From Flavobacterium notoginsengisoli (GTDB lineage: Bacteria; Bacteroidota; Bacteroidia; Flavobacteriales; Flavobacteriaceae), in the NCBI RefSeq assembly GCF_014207905.1, contig NZ_JACHLB010000002.1:434001-498000 (forward strand): a DNA stretch of 64,000 nt, in the 5' to 3' direction. Position 1 is the stretch's first letter, and every line of letters begins with the position of its first letter. The translations under genes and the position numbers were made by a program. The notes under the pieces are model-generated. The model saw only the letters and a program-made list of their open reading frames with translations, was not told the origin of the DNA and searched no databases. This document shows positions 1 to 7,893 of this stretch, piece after piece.

Positions 1-1205
1 TTATATTCTTTACCTTTCTTGTCAACTAATCCACTTAAATAAACAGTCTGACCATCCTTGAATTTATTGTATTGGTCATCGTCCAACTCTTTACCTCTAA
101 ATTTTCTCGGAACTTCTCGCACCTCATTTTGTTGATTAGTTTGGCCGAGGCTCTGCATTTGTTGATTAGACCCACTTCGATCAAAATGAAACTCGACATA
201 ACGTTTATCTGCATTAAACTGTACAGTAGCATTGAACTCTGCGCCTTTCTTAGAAATCATTCCTTCTATGTAAAGTGGCTTTCCTTCCGCTAGAGTTTGT
301 TTTTGTCCATCATCAAGTTTAACTCCTTTTATTTCATCAGGAATTTTGATTTTATCGGTTCTCAATGCAACCAGTTCGTTAGTAAGTCTATCCACACTAA
401 TTATTGATGGAATAGTTTCACCTGTTTTAGGATTAGTCAGATTTACTACACGTCCCATATTACCTATTTGAAGCAAATTATTTTTATCTTCTTCGGTAAA
501 CTTGTGACCAAAAAACTCAAAGTTCAAGTTGGGTTCCTTACGAATACCATGGATCGCTACTACTACTTGTCCATCGTCATTTACCTGAAGTGATAATCTG
601 GCATCCATTCTAGTAACGGCAGTACCAAGATTAAGACTGACAGGTACAAGTTCATTCGTTTTGTAACCTTTCAGCAAAGGATCAAGTAGATTCATCTTTT
701 CGAGTTTATCCTTACTCAAACCGAGATTGTTCATTGTTTCCCAATCAATCTGCTCCGGTTTATAGCGATATTCGTTAGTTTCCGGTGTTGCTTGTGTTGT
801 TTCCATATTATTTTGATTTACTTGTTTTTCTTCCTGTTGTGATTCTATTTTTACTTCATGGTTTTTCATCAATTGTTTCCCTTCAGGCGTAGGATTAATA
901 ACCTGCTGCTGCATGGCACTAGCGGTATCAATTGCTAAAGGTGCAGGTACTTTGAAAAAGGAAAAATTGGTCGGATTTTTCAACTGGCTAAAAAAGTTTG
1001 AAAAAAAATTGGAGAAGAAATCACCACTTTTGTCCACGCGCATAAACTGATTCTGATTTTTCTTTGTTGGTTCTACCGTTTCCATGTTTCCTTTTTCATC
1101 AATACTTTTTACCGCCTGGATTTTCTTTTTGTCCCTATCCAGTACTAATAGTATATCAGATAATTGATCAGGACTTTCTTGCTTATCTAAAGTTTGTTGA
1201 GTCAT
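1..1205 (-). CDS. DUF4099/DUF3945 domain protein of a mobile element (3' end outside window)
   Basis: An open frame runs leftward from an ATG at 1203-1205 to the window edge with no stop, so about 401 codons are visible and the C-terminus is missing. The start reads MTQQTLDKQ. An acidic and Gln-rich linker is followed by a DUF4099-type block (YRYKPEQIDWETMNNLGL, roughly residues 140-215), then DUF3945-type repeats (KELDDDQYNKFKDGQTVYL, and LSGLVDKKGKEY at the edge). Proteins of this type are common in conjugative elements of Bacteroidota; their biochemical role is not settled. The two HTH genes just upstream on the same strand support an ICE core. Family assignment is from recognised motifs, not a search. 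Confidence 0.8.
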   Translation of the reverse strand, partial: MTQQTLDKQESPDQLSDILLVLDRDKKKIQAVKSIDEKGNMETVEPTKKNQNQFMRVDKSGDFFSNFFSNFFSQLKNPTNFSFFKVPAPLAIDTASAMQQQVINPTPEGKQLMKNHEVKIESQQEEKQVNQNNMETTQATPETNEYRYKPEQIDWETMNNLGLSKDKLEKMNLLDPLLKGYKTNELVPVSLNLGTAVTRMDARLSLQVNDDGQVVVAIHGIRKEPNLNFEFFGHKFTEEDKNNLLQIGNMGRVVNLTNPKTGETIPSIISVDRLTNELVALRTDKIKIPDEIKGVKLDDGQKQTLAEGKPLYIEGMISKKGAEFNATVQFNADKRYVEFHFDRSGSNQQMQSLGQTNQQNEVREVPRKFRGKELDDDQYNKFKDGQTVYLSGLVDKKGKEY

Positions 1206-1288
1206 GTTCTAAAAATTTATAGTTCAAAACCGAAAGTAAAGGAATCATACATCGTTTTGCGCTAAATGGCTCTTGAAGGCCGCGTTTG

Positions 1289-1597
1289 TCACTTATTGGC
1301 TGTCAACTTAGGTAAAGGAGCAGTAAAGCTTTCTCTTATGAACTGGTGTACATCAGATAATTTATAATATAGTTTTCCGCTAATGGTGTAGTATGGTAGT
1401 TTTCCTACGGAACGATACCGTTGCAAAGAGCGATTACTAATTTTAAGCATTTGAAGAAGATCCTGATTATCCAGTAATTCTTCTCCATCAATACTATTAC
1501 GTTTCTTTTGTAAATCATCCATATGGTCGCCAAGGATGTCAAGACGATCCATAATACGCTCCATCCAAGCTATAAACTCGATTCGATCAATATTCAT
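1289..1597 (-). CDS. Excisionase-like helix-turn-helix protein
   Basis: A 102-residue protein with an N-terminal coiled segment (about residues 1-35) and a MerR/excisionase-type winged helix (HTH_17 style) at about residues 40-90, seen as LLDNQDLLQMLKISNRSLQRYR followed by the wing GKLPYYTISGKLYYK. In Bacteroidota ICEs such proteins commonly control excision or expression of neighbouring transfer genes. It starts at ATG 1595-1597, 25 nt after the stop of the related gene upstream, so the two are probably co-transcribed. It is a paralogue of that gene, with the same layout of N-terminal helix, HTH and wing. The specific DNA target is unknown. Confidence 0.75.
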   Translation of the reverse strand: MNIDRIEFIAWMERIMDRLDILGDHMDDLQKKRNSIDGEELLDNQDLLQMLKISNRSLQRYRSVGKLPYYTISGKLYYKLSDVHQFIRESFTAPLPKLTANK

Positions 1598-1622
1598 AAG
1601 GATATATTTTTATTGGTTCATA

Positions 1623-1976
1623 CTATTTTTTATCAGACTTTAACTTTCTGCCTTTTTCCACGTAGCTTTTGCCTTTATCAATAAGTTCTTTTAAATACTC
1701 ATTACTGGTCTGTACTGCATTAGCATTTAACATATCCTTAATGGCTCCAATTGTATAGAAATATTGTCCATAGATTTTTGAATAGGCCAGATCACCGTTA
1801 GTTCTCATTCGCCAAAGTGTTTTTTCGCTTACATGCAGGTATTGGCATACTTCATGGTTGTTTAGCCATAAATCATCATAATTATGATCTTCTCGTTTTC
1901 GTACCGAGTCTGCAATTGCATTAATATCATTATTAAGCTTTTGCCAGATTTCTTCATCAATAGTTATAATTTTCAT
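1623..1976 (-). CDS. Excisionase-like helix-turn-helix protein
   Basis: A 117-residue protein starting at ATG 1974-1976 (MKIITIDEE). A longer frame opening with TTG at 2003 is possible but would overlap the -7 box at 2001-2008, so the internal ATG is preferred. An N-terminal helical segment is followed by a MerR/excisionase-type HTH (DLWLNNHEVCQYLHVSEKT) with the wing LAYSKIYGQYFYTIGAI, then a Lys-rich tail. It is the first gene of a two-gene unit with the HTH gene at 1289-1597. TGCCAAT-type repeats upstream are plausible operators. It probably regulates element mobility; that is inferred from family and context. Confidence 0.75.
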   Translation of the reverse strand: MKIITIDEEIWQKLNNDINAIADSVRKREDHNYDDLWLNNHEVCQYLHVSEKTLWRMRTNGDLAYSKIYGQYFYTIGAIKDMLNANAVQTSNEYLKELIDKGKSYVEKGRKLKSDKK

Positions 1977-2000
1977 TCTGCGATTTTTAAGATTGCTATA

Positions 2001-2051
2001 CAAAATTGATACACATCAATGATTTAATTTGCCAATCTATGCCAATTGGTT
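2001..2051 (-). promoter_or_regulatory. Promoter/operator region of the HTH gene pair
   Basis: Reading leftward, 2008-2001 gives CAATTTTG, one mismatch from TAnnTTTG, about 25 nt before the ATG at 1976. Upstream are TGCCAAT (about 2030-2036) and TGCCAATTGG (2040-2049). The half-sites resemble an autoregulatory operator. Binding is inferred only from repetition and position. Confidence 0.4.
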
Positions 2052-2137
2052 TTGCATTTATTTTCATATGTATAATTATAAATTAAATCCAGTTTCCTTC
2101 CTCAGAACGACTTTCCACTTAATCCAGAGATAGTATC

Positions 2138-2149
2138 TGCCAATTGGCA
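2138..2149. promoter_or_regulatory. Perfect palindrome TGCCAATTGGCA
   Basis: A 12-bp perfect palindrome whose core recurs at 2040-2049, 98 bp away, on the upstream side of the HTH gene pair. Possible operator for one of the ICE HTH or RteC regulators. Confidence 0.4.
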
Positions 2150-2159
2150 TTAGGCATAA

Positions 2160-2192
2160 AAAAAAGCAATACGTTTCTGTATTGCTTTTTTT
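2160..2192 (-). terminator. Intrinsic terminator after the RteC genes
   Basis: Arms AAGCAATAC (2164-2172) and GTATTGCTT (2179-2187) with a 6-nt loop. Read leftward, the hairpin is followed by a run of eight T. It lies about 25 nt beyond the stop of the RteC gene at 2215 and separates the RteC pair from the HTH pair. Confidence 0.8.
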
Positions 2193-2214
2193 ATTATCCT
2201 TAAATAAATACTAT

Positions 2215-3060
2215 TTAAGGTTCTTTGTCCATATATTCTTCCAAAGAGTTTTTAAGATGATCAAGAAATATTGTTCTTGACCCAGCACGAGTCTTCATCC
2301 TATGAAAAGCATGGTGAAGATCATTTATAGGAATCCTAAACAAAGCTTGAAAAACTGAACCGATTTTCCTTGCACTTATTTTTCCATGCGATAGTACTCC
2401 TGATGCATAAAGGGCGTATATTAATTCAACAAGGGCTGATTTACTATCTGTCCAAAGAAGATCTTTTGAATTATACGAGTTTTTAAACTTATGATGAAGC
2501 TCGTCCTTCTGATTTATTTTTGATAATAAATATGAGTATAGGAATTCATTCGCGATAATTCTTGCTACTTTATAGTCGTAATATGTAGAAAAATTAGATT
2601 CTACTTCAAAAACAAAACTATTTAGGCCATCATGAATATTAATTTTTCCCAGTCGAAAGTATGTATCATCGTTATCAGTTCTTCCAGATCGGTAATACCT
2701 ATAAAAATTTGAGTTTGAAATGTGATTTTTATATTCTTGCTTGAGCAATCTAAACTCGTTCAAATAATACCTAAAATACATTTTTCCACTACTGACTGGA
2801 CACCCCGTCTCAATTCTAAAAATTTTATTATAATAAATTAGTTTACCTAAGATTTCTGGTTTAACTATTTTAAAAAAGTCAATTTCATCTTGTATACTAA
2901 CAAAACCCTGTTGTATTATTTCTGCTTTAAGTTCAACCAAAAGTTCCTGTAAAAACAGTACCATCTTATAGGCCTCATCAAAAGCGGGTAAAGATTCTAA
3001 GCCTAATTTATTCTCCATACTTAGTACCTTATTTCTAATTGTAAAAACATTGTTTATCAT
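2215..3060 (-). CDS. RteC domain protein
   Basis: 281 residues if translated from ATG 3058-3060 (MINNVFTIRNK); a TTG at 3084 would add eight residues and sits in an AT-rich promoter-like stretch, so it is less likely. Family features are seen in order: an N-terminal helical region with FVSIQDEIDFFKIVKPEILGKLIYY, a central basic and aromatic region, and a C-terminal segment with SKSALVELIYALYASGVLSHGKIS. RteC of CTnDOT-type elements is a DNA-binding regulator of excision genes. It sits downstream of a second RteC gene on the same strand and ends at a terminator. It probably controls this ICE; the target is not visible. Confidence 0.85.
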   Translation of the reverse strand: MINNVFTIRNKVLSMENKLGLESLPAFDEAYKMVLFLQELLVELKAEIIQQGFVSIQDEIDFFKIVKPEILGKLIYYNKIFRIETGCPVSSGKMYFRYYLNEFRLLKQEYKNHISNSNFYRYYRSGRTDNDDTYFRLGKINIHDGLNSFVFEVESNFSTYYDYKVARIIANEFLYSYLLSKINQKDELHHKFKNSYNSKDLLWTDSKSALVELIYALYASGVLSHGKISARKIGSVFQALFRIPINDLHHAFHRMKTRAGSRTIFLDHLKNSLEEYMDKEP

Positions 3061-3175
3061 AATTATAGAGTTGTTTTTAGACAAAATTTATAATTAAAAA
3101 CAAATATTTATCCCCATATTGGGATATACTGGGAAAAATAAATTTTATAAACTATAGGAAATAGTATGGAGTATT

Positions 3176-4024
3176 TTAAAATTTTCTATCTTCTTCAGAC
3201 TCGATCTTCTTTAATAAAGATTCTCTGATCTCGTCCAAAAATTTTGTTTTATTAATCTTTCTGTGTTTTATTTCGATGAATGTATGATAGAAATCTCCTA
3301 GGCTAAGCCCAAAGATATTTTCTGTTTCATTGACGATAGTTTTAAGGTCTATTTTTTTGTTATCAAAAGAACCATTCGCATGTAGTGCATAAATTAATTC
3401 AATTAATGCTGATTTACTGCTGGACCATACTAACTTACTTTTTTGATTCTGTAGACCTTCAGGACTTTTAGAAATATAATTAAGTTCTTTCAATTTATTC
3501 TCTAAAAACACAAGCAGTAAATCATTCGAAATAATTTTGGCTAATTTATAATCCAATGGTGTTGTAAACTCATTATCTATGTGTAGATGGTACATCTCAA
3601 CCGGAAAATCTATACTATATTCTTTCCGAACAAAATACTCATGATCAAATTTCACCTCATTGTTTCTGAAGTAACCATAAAATGATAGGTTTTCAGTTAA
3701 AAACCTCCTTATGTAGAAAATTTCTTTGTTAATGTATTTCTTTTGTTTTTTAAGATTATTCAATGGCAAGTTCACCGAAATTCGATAGATCGAATTATAG
3801 TAAATCAACTTTGCAACGAATTGAGGTTTAATATGTTTAAAAAAATAAATTTCCTCATTAATATCTTTAAATCCATTTTTGAGAACTATGCTTCTTACAT
3901 CTCTAAGTTTAGAAACAATGAGGTTTATTTTTTCTTCCAGCTCAATTAAGCTACTTTCATATTCGCTGTCGGAATAAGTTGTATCGTGTAAGTCTTTAAT
4001 TAACTCTCTATAGTATTTATTCAC
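3176..4024 (-). CDS. RteC domain protein (paralogue)
   Basis: 282 residues with an apparent GTG start (the start codon reads CAC on the plus strand at 4022-4024); no nearby ATG fits. It shares the RteC landmarks of its neighbour: FKDINEEIYFFKHIKPQFVAKLIYY near residue 60 and SKSALIELIYALHANGSFDNKKIDLKT near residue 210. The spacing between these motifs is nearly the same in both proteins, but overall identity looks modest, so this is an old duplication or two acquisitions. It lies 115 nt upstream of the other RteC gene in the same direction. Confidence 0.82.
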   Translation of the reverse strand: MNKYYRELIKDLHDTTYSDSEYESSLIELEEKINLIVSKLRDVRSIVLKNGFKDINEEIYFFKHIKPQFVAKLIYYNSIYRISVNLPLNNLKKQKKYINKEIFYIRRFLTENLSFYGYFRNNEVKFDHEYFVRKEYSIDFPVEMYHLHIDNEFTTPLDYKLAKIISNDLLLVFLENKLKELNYISKSPEGLQNQKSKLVWSSSKSALIELIYALHANGSFDNKKIDLKTIVNETENIFGLSLGDFYHTFIEIKHRKINKTKFLDEIRESLLKKIESEEDRKF

Positions 4025-4145
4025 TGTTCTTCCGATTTTTAAATGAGAAACGTTCGATCTTGCCGATCAACCAAGAAACCTCTGCTCTTTAGATAATATT
4101 AATGAGAAACCAATAAAAGCAAAGCAGGTATATTTGAAGCTGTTT

Positions 4146-4174
4146 CAAGTATAACTCCTATATAGTTACACTTG
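4146..4174. repeat. Inverted repeat between chrA and the RteC genes
   Basis: Arms CAAGTATAACT (4146-4156) and AGTTACACTTG (4164-4174) pair at 10 of 11 positions around a 7-nt spacer. It lies about 34 nt beyond the chrA stop on the leftward strand. No T-run follows, so it is either a weak terminator or a protein-binding palindrome. The rest of 4025-4207 shows nothing recognisable. Confidence 0.45.
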
Positions 4175-4207
4175 GGCGGACTGATCTTTAAATTTCAAAA
4201 AGCTAAC

Positions 4208-5548
4208 TTATAATCCTATAAAATATTTCAGCAGTCCAAATAGAAGGCTTAAAACTATAAGATAGATCATACTTAGCTTAAATCTGTACAGCAGTATCAA
4301 GGATAGTACCACCCAAATTAATGAGAGGACATTAATGTTTAAATAGCTTACTGCATGGTTATGAAATAAAATATCTTCACCTAAATAAAAGGCCAGATTT
4401 ATTATTACACCCACCACGGCCGCTGTAACTAATGATAGCACGCTTTTTATTAGAAGATTGTCTTGACTCCTTTCAATAAGAGGGGCTCCCATAAAAATAA
4501 GAATGAAGTTTGGCAAAAAGGTGAAATACCCCGCCACTAATAACCCGATAACTCCCATAATTAATGACCCATCAAAATGATTAAACCCTGCCATAAAACC
4601 AATGTAAGCTAATACGATTACCAACGGGCCGGGTGTAGTTTCTGCTAGCGCAAAACCATCAATCATCTGCGTTTTGGTCAGCCACATAACTTTATTGGTC
4701 ACTACATTTGCTACATAGGGAATAACAGTGTACGACCCTCCAATTGTAAAAAAAGCTGCTTTAGTGAATAATAAGGATGAGCTTTTCCAAAAATCTGAAT
4801 CATTTAAAAAGTTTATGACCACCAAAAAAGGCACAAGCCATAAGCCAATAAAAACTATTGCTTGCATTCCCAATTTCTTTAATGAGATCTTTGGGTTGCT
4901 CTGATTAGAATTAATGTAGAAAAGATCTTCAGATATTCGTTCTTCATTTTTTTGTTGAAGCCTATCTTTAGGAAGTAAGAAATTAGGGACAGTTAGATAA
5001 ATTAAGATACCCATACCAATAATGCCAAAGATTATAAATGGCATTGGGATTTTAAAAAAATAAGATAGCACAAATGCTAGAGCTGCTATGAAGAAATGAA
5101 ATGGAGTTATTAATGCTTTTTTACCTACTTTCCATGTTGCAAATAAAATGATGGCTAACACTGCAGGCTTTAGCCCATTGAATATTGAGGTCAATAGTGA
5201 AGTATTCCCATAACGAGCATAAATAATACTGAGTCCTAATAAAATTAACATGGACGGGAGAATAAAAAATAATCCTGCCACAATGCCTCCTTTTTTCCCA
5301 TGAAGTTTCCAACCCAAATAAATGGCTAATTGATGTGCTTCTGGTCCAGGGAGTACCATACATGCGTTTAAGGCATGGTAAAACTTACTATTGCTTACCC
5401 ATTTTTTTTTCTCGACTAAGAAGTCGTGCATTATTGTAATATGTCCTGTAGTACCTCCAAAGCTAATCCATCCTAAAATGAACCAGAATTTTATGGCTTC
5501 TGAAAATAGTGGTTTTACAGGTGTCTTTTCATCTATTACTTTTTGCAT
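4208..5548 (-). CDS. chrA: ChrA chromate efflux transporter
   Basis: 446 residues, the length of long-chain ChrA proteins with two homologous chromate-transport domains. The N-terminal half has FWFILGWISFGGTTGHITIMH and LNACMVLPGPEAHQLAIYLGW; the C-terminal half repeats the pattern with FTKAAFFTIGGSYTVIPYV and GFALAETTPGPLVIVLAYIGF. Multiple hydrophobic segments place it in the inner membrane. The family exports chromate. It follows the doxX-like gene after 145 nt containing a palindrome, so it may be read from the doxX promoter, its own, or both. It is probably cargo of the ICE. Confidence 0.93.
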   Translation of the reverse strand: MQKVIDEKTPVKPLFSEAIKFWFILGWISFGGTTGHITIMHDFLVEKKKWVSNSKFYHALNACMVLPGPEAHQLAIYLGWKLHGKKGGIVAGLFFILPSMLILLGLSIIYARYGNTSLLTSIFNGLKPAVLAIILFATWKVGKKALITPFHFFIAALAFVLSYFFKIPMPFIIFGIIGMGILIYLTVPNFLLPKDRLQQKNEERISEDLFYINSNQSNPKISLKKLGMQAIVFIGLWLVPFLVVINFLNDSDFWKSSSLLFTKAAFFTIGGSYTVIPYVANVVTNKVMWLTKTQMIDGFALAETTPGPLVIVLAYIGFMAGFNHFDGSLIMGVIGLLVAGYFTFLPNFILIFMGAPLIERSQDNLLIKSVLSLVTAAVVGVIINLAFYLGEDILFHNHAVSYLNINVLSLIWVVLSLILLYRFKLSMIYLIVLSLLFGLLKYFIGL

Positions 5549-5613
5549 CTATTTTTTTGGTTTTTAAATGAACCAGACGGCCCATTAAGAAGTTAAACAC
5601 GATATGATATTAA

Positions 5614-5645
5614 TTTGGAATCAGAATATTCATTCCGATTCCAAA
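5614..5645. promoter_or_regulatory. Palindrome in front of chrA
   Basis: TTTGGAATC (5614-5622) and GATTCCAAA (5637-5645) form perfect 9-bp arms around 14 nt. The centre lies about 80 nt upstream of the chrA start and about 65 nt after the doxX stop. No T-run follows on either strand, so an operator is more likely than a terminator. No dedicated regulator gene is adjacent. Confidence 0.5.
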
Positions 5646-5693
5646 TATACAAAAACACAAACTGGTTCTTTATTTTGATACCTAAAACATGTA

Positions 5694-6158
5694 TTAGTTA
5701 TTTAGTTTTTTCTTAGAGTTGGATATGAAATTATCCACTGAATATTGACCTCCTCCCGTCAATATCAAACTCAATAACCCAGCAATGTATATGACATTAA
5801 TTTCATAACCTGGAGGACCAAACTTCGGACCCATTTCAGTTAGCCCTATCGTATTTACCGAACTAAAGCCATAATTAATATGGATAGTAAACATCGCGAC
5901 TAACATCGTAATTAATAGAGGGATTGAAATAAACCTTGTATACAGTCCGATTAAAACTGCTATACCCCCCAGTAATTCCAAATAAGGAACAAATTGCGCA
6001 TTCAAATGAGCAAAAGGTACACCAACTAAAGTTAATAGTTTTTCAAAACCACCAGTACCTCTGCTTATTTTAGCCCAACCGTGGACAATGAAGCCAATAC
6101 CTATAGCCACTCTCAAAAATAATGGTGCTAATTCGTAATAGGACTTAATTTTTTTCAT
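5694..6158 (-). CDS. DoxX family membrane protein
   Basis: 154 residues with four hydrophobic segments and the DoxX hallmarks: FLRVAIGIGFIVHGWAKI near the N-terminus, FVPYLELLGGIAVLIGLYTR in the middle, and a conserved-looking GPPGYEINVIYIAGLLSLIL near the end. DoxX relatives are inner-membrane proteins linked to thiol or oxidative stress and quinone-related redox, but the reaction is unclear for most. It is the first gene of the leftward unit with chrA. Its promoter carries the same operator as the large rightward redox operon. The 5' leader is about 90 nt. ATG at 6156-6158. Confidence 0.88.
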   Translation of the reverse strand: MKKIKSYYELAPLFLRVAIGIGFIVHGWAKISRGTGGFEKLLTLVGVPFAHLNAQFVPYLELLGGIAVLIGLYTRFISIPLLITMLVAMFTIHINYGFSSVNTIGLTEMGPKFGPPGYEINVIYIAGLLSLILTGGGQYSVDNFISNSKKKLNN

Positions 6159-6252
6159 TTTTCAATTGTTAAATGTTAATATTCTAATTCATTATTTTTC
6201 TCCAGAAAATCTTAATCTCAACTTGGAAAACGAGATCACCTGTAATAGTTTT

Positions 6253-6318
6253 CAAAGGTAAAACTGACATTGGAATTTGTTGATGACAGAATTTCCCGAA
6301 GAGATGACAATTATTCCC
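6253..6318 (-). promoter_or_regulatory. doxX-chrA promoter with paired half-sites
   Basis: Read leftward: GGGAATaatTGTCAT (6318-6304), GGGAAAttcTGTCAT (6297-6283), then exactly 22 nt, then the -7 box TACCTTTG (6260-6253), a perfect TAnnTTTG. The half-sites start 21 bp apart, two helical turns, as for AraC-family sites. No good -33 TTTG is present, which suggests activator dependence. The same layout recurs at the two other promoters of the island. Confidence 0.75.
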
Positions 6319-6452
6319 TCTGTCAAAAAAGCATTAATTAGATCATATCCTAATTATTAAGAATATACAAATACTTAATGAAAGGCTTAAATGAAAAAAT
6401 ACATCTTCTGCAATGTATTTCGAATTGAAAATTAGAAAGAAAAATCATATTC

Positions 6453-6518
6453 GGGAAAAACTGTCATGTTCTTGGGAAAAACTGACATCGATCGCAACAG
6501 GTGTTCATGGTAATTTTG
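6453..6518 (+). promoter_or_regulatory. Promoter of the redox/metal operon with paired half-sites
   Basis: GGGAAAaacTGTCAT (6453-6467) and GGGAAAaacTGACAT (6474-6488) are direct repeats 21 bp apart. After exactly 22 nt comes TAATTTTG (6511-6518), a perfect -7 box, 26 nt before the spondin-gene ATG at 6545. It mirrors the doxX promoter, giving a divergent regulatory region (6159-6544) that serves both arms of the island. Confidence 0.78.
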
Positions 6519-6544
6519 CTTTATAATTTTAAAACAAGATTTGT

Positions 6545-7849
6545 ATGAAACGAAAATCACTAGGCATGCTTTCAATATTAGGTATAACATTATTATTAGC
6601 GGCATGTAGTAAAAATGAGGATGAAATGGATAATATGATTACATCCAATAGCATCACCATTCAAAATGTACTGGATTCAAAAACACTTGTAGAATCGGGT
6701 ACTTTCAAAAACACAGGAGCATCTCCATTAATTATGCCTGGAGAATCAGTATCTTTTCAATTCTCGGCGGGTAAAGGTCAGGCGATATCATTTGCAACGA
6801 TGTATGGCTGGTCAAATGATTTATTTTTTGCACCGGAGAACCCTGGTATAAATCTTTACAAAGCAGATGGAACACCAATTGAAGGCGATGTGTCTGCTCA
6901 AATTAAACTTTGGGATAACGGAACTAGAATTAATCAACATCCAGGTGCGTCTGTAACACATCCAGGGGTTGCTGAAACCAGTACTAAAAACATTAAAGAG
7001 GTTAACGGCTCTGACGATCAAGGAAATACTTATGCGCCAGCTAAAGATCTACTAAATGCCACACTGCATTATGACGGTAATTCCCTTTTTACTCTGACAA
7101 TAAAAAATACATCTGGTAGTACAACTAATCCTACACCGTTTAGTCCAGGCGTATGGGCTATATCTTATATAGCAGGAGGCAATCTTTTGAATTCAAAAAT
7201 TCTTTTTGAATCTGGTAAGCCAACAGCAAATGGACTGACCAATCTTTCAGAAATGGGCGATAACAGTCTTATCGGTAACTATGTAAAGGAACAAACTGGA
7301 ATTTTTACACCATTATCCCCAGTTCTTGTGGTTGTTTATAATGGAATAGAAAACCCGATATATACATTGGGGCAAAAAGATGCAGGGAAAGGTTTGAAAA
7401 AACTAGCACAAATGGGAAATGCCTCAGACCTTGCTGATTACCTGAAAACCGCTAAAGGTGTTAAAAATGTTTACGTATTAAGTGCCGAAGGAAGTACTGT
7501 GTTGTTACCAAAAATTGGTAATCAAGAAGGTAGTAAAGTATCACAAAAACTTGACGTATCTAAAGGAGATCGAATCGCAATTGCGACTATGTACGGTTTA
7601 TCGAATGACTGGTTCTTTGCTTCAAAAGGAAATGGTGTAGATGCAATGTTAAAAGGTGATATTTCAAATACCATCGGTCTATTTGACAATGGAACGGCAG
7701 TAAATCAATTTCCGGGTGCAAGTATAACCCAATTTAATCTAGCTGGAACTCCAATCGCAGAAGATAAAAATATTGAGGAGGTTCCTAATCCGAATGCGTT
7801 CACAACATTGCCATCAATACCAAATATAATCAAAGTAACACTACAGTAA
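6545..7849 (+). CDS. Exported lipoprotein with two spondin domains
   Basis: 434 residues. A lipoprotein signal ends at LLLAACSKN (Cys near residue 21). The mature part is an internal duplication: ISFATMYGWSNDLFFAPENPG with LWDNGTRINQHPGASVT in the first half, and IAIATMYGLSNDWFFASKGNG with LFDNGTAVNQFPGASIT in the second. This matches bacterial spondin_N-type proteins; their bacterial function is unknown. It is the first gene after the operator promoter, so it should be among the most strongly made products of the regulon. The protein is probably anchored facing the periplasm or cell surface. The domain call rests on the repeated motif pattern. Confidence 0.85.
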   Translation: MKRKSLGMLSILGITLLLAACSKNEDEMDNMITSNSITIQNVLDSKTLVESGTFKNTGASPLIMPGESVSFQFSAGKGQAISFATMYGWSNDLFFAPENPGINLYKADGTPIEGDVSAQIKLWDNGTRINQHPGASVTHPGVAETSTKNIKEVNGSDDQGNTYAPAKDLLNATLHYDGNSLFTLTIKNTSGSTTNPTPFSPGVWAISYIAGGNLLNSKILFESGKPTANGLTNLSEMGDNSLIGNYVKEQTGIFTPLSPVLVVVYNGIENPIYTLGQKDAGKGLKKLAQMGNASDLADYLKTAKGVKNVYVLSAEGSTVLLPKIGNQEGSKVSQKLDVSKGDRIAIATMYGLSNDWFFASKGNGVDAMLKGDISNTIGLFDNGTAVNQFPGASITQFNLAGTPIAEDKNIEEVPNPNAFTTLPSIPNIIKVTLQ

Positions 7850-7893
7850 GCAGATACTGTAGTACAATTATTCATTTATAAAATTTAGAAAAA

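Noticed and set aside
6256-6270. A further operator-like copy AGGTAAAACTGACAT in the divergent promoter region
   Set aside because: It matches 13 of 15 bases of the rightward site but overlaps the doxX -7 box and is not in the 21-bp/22-nt register, so it is not counted as a functional site.
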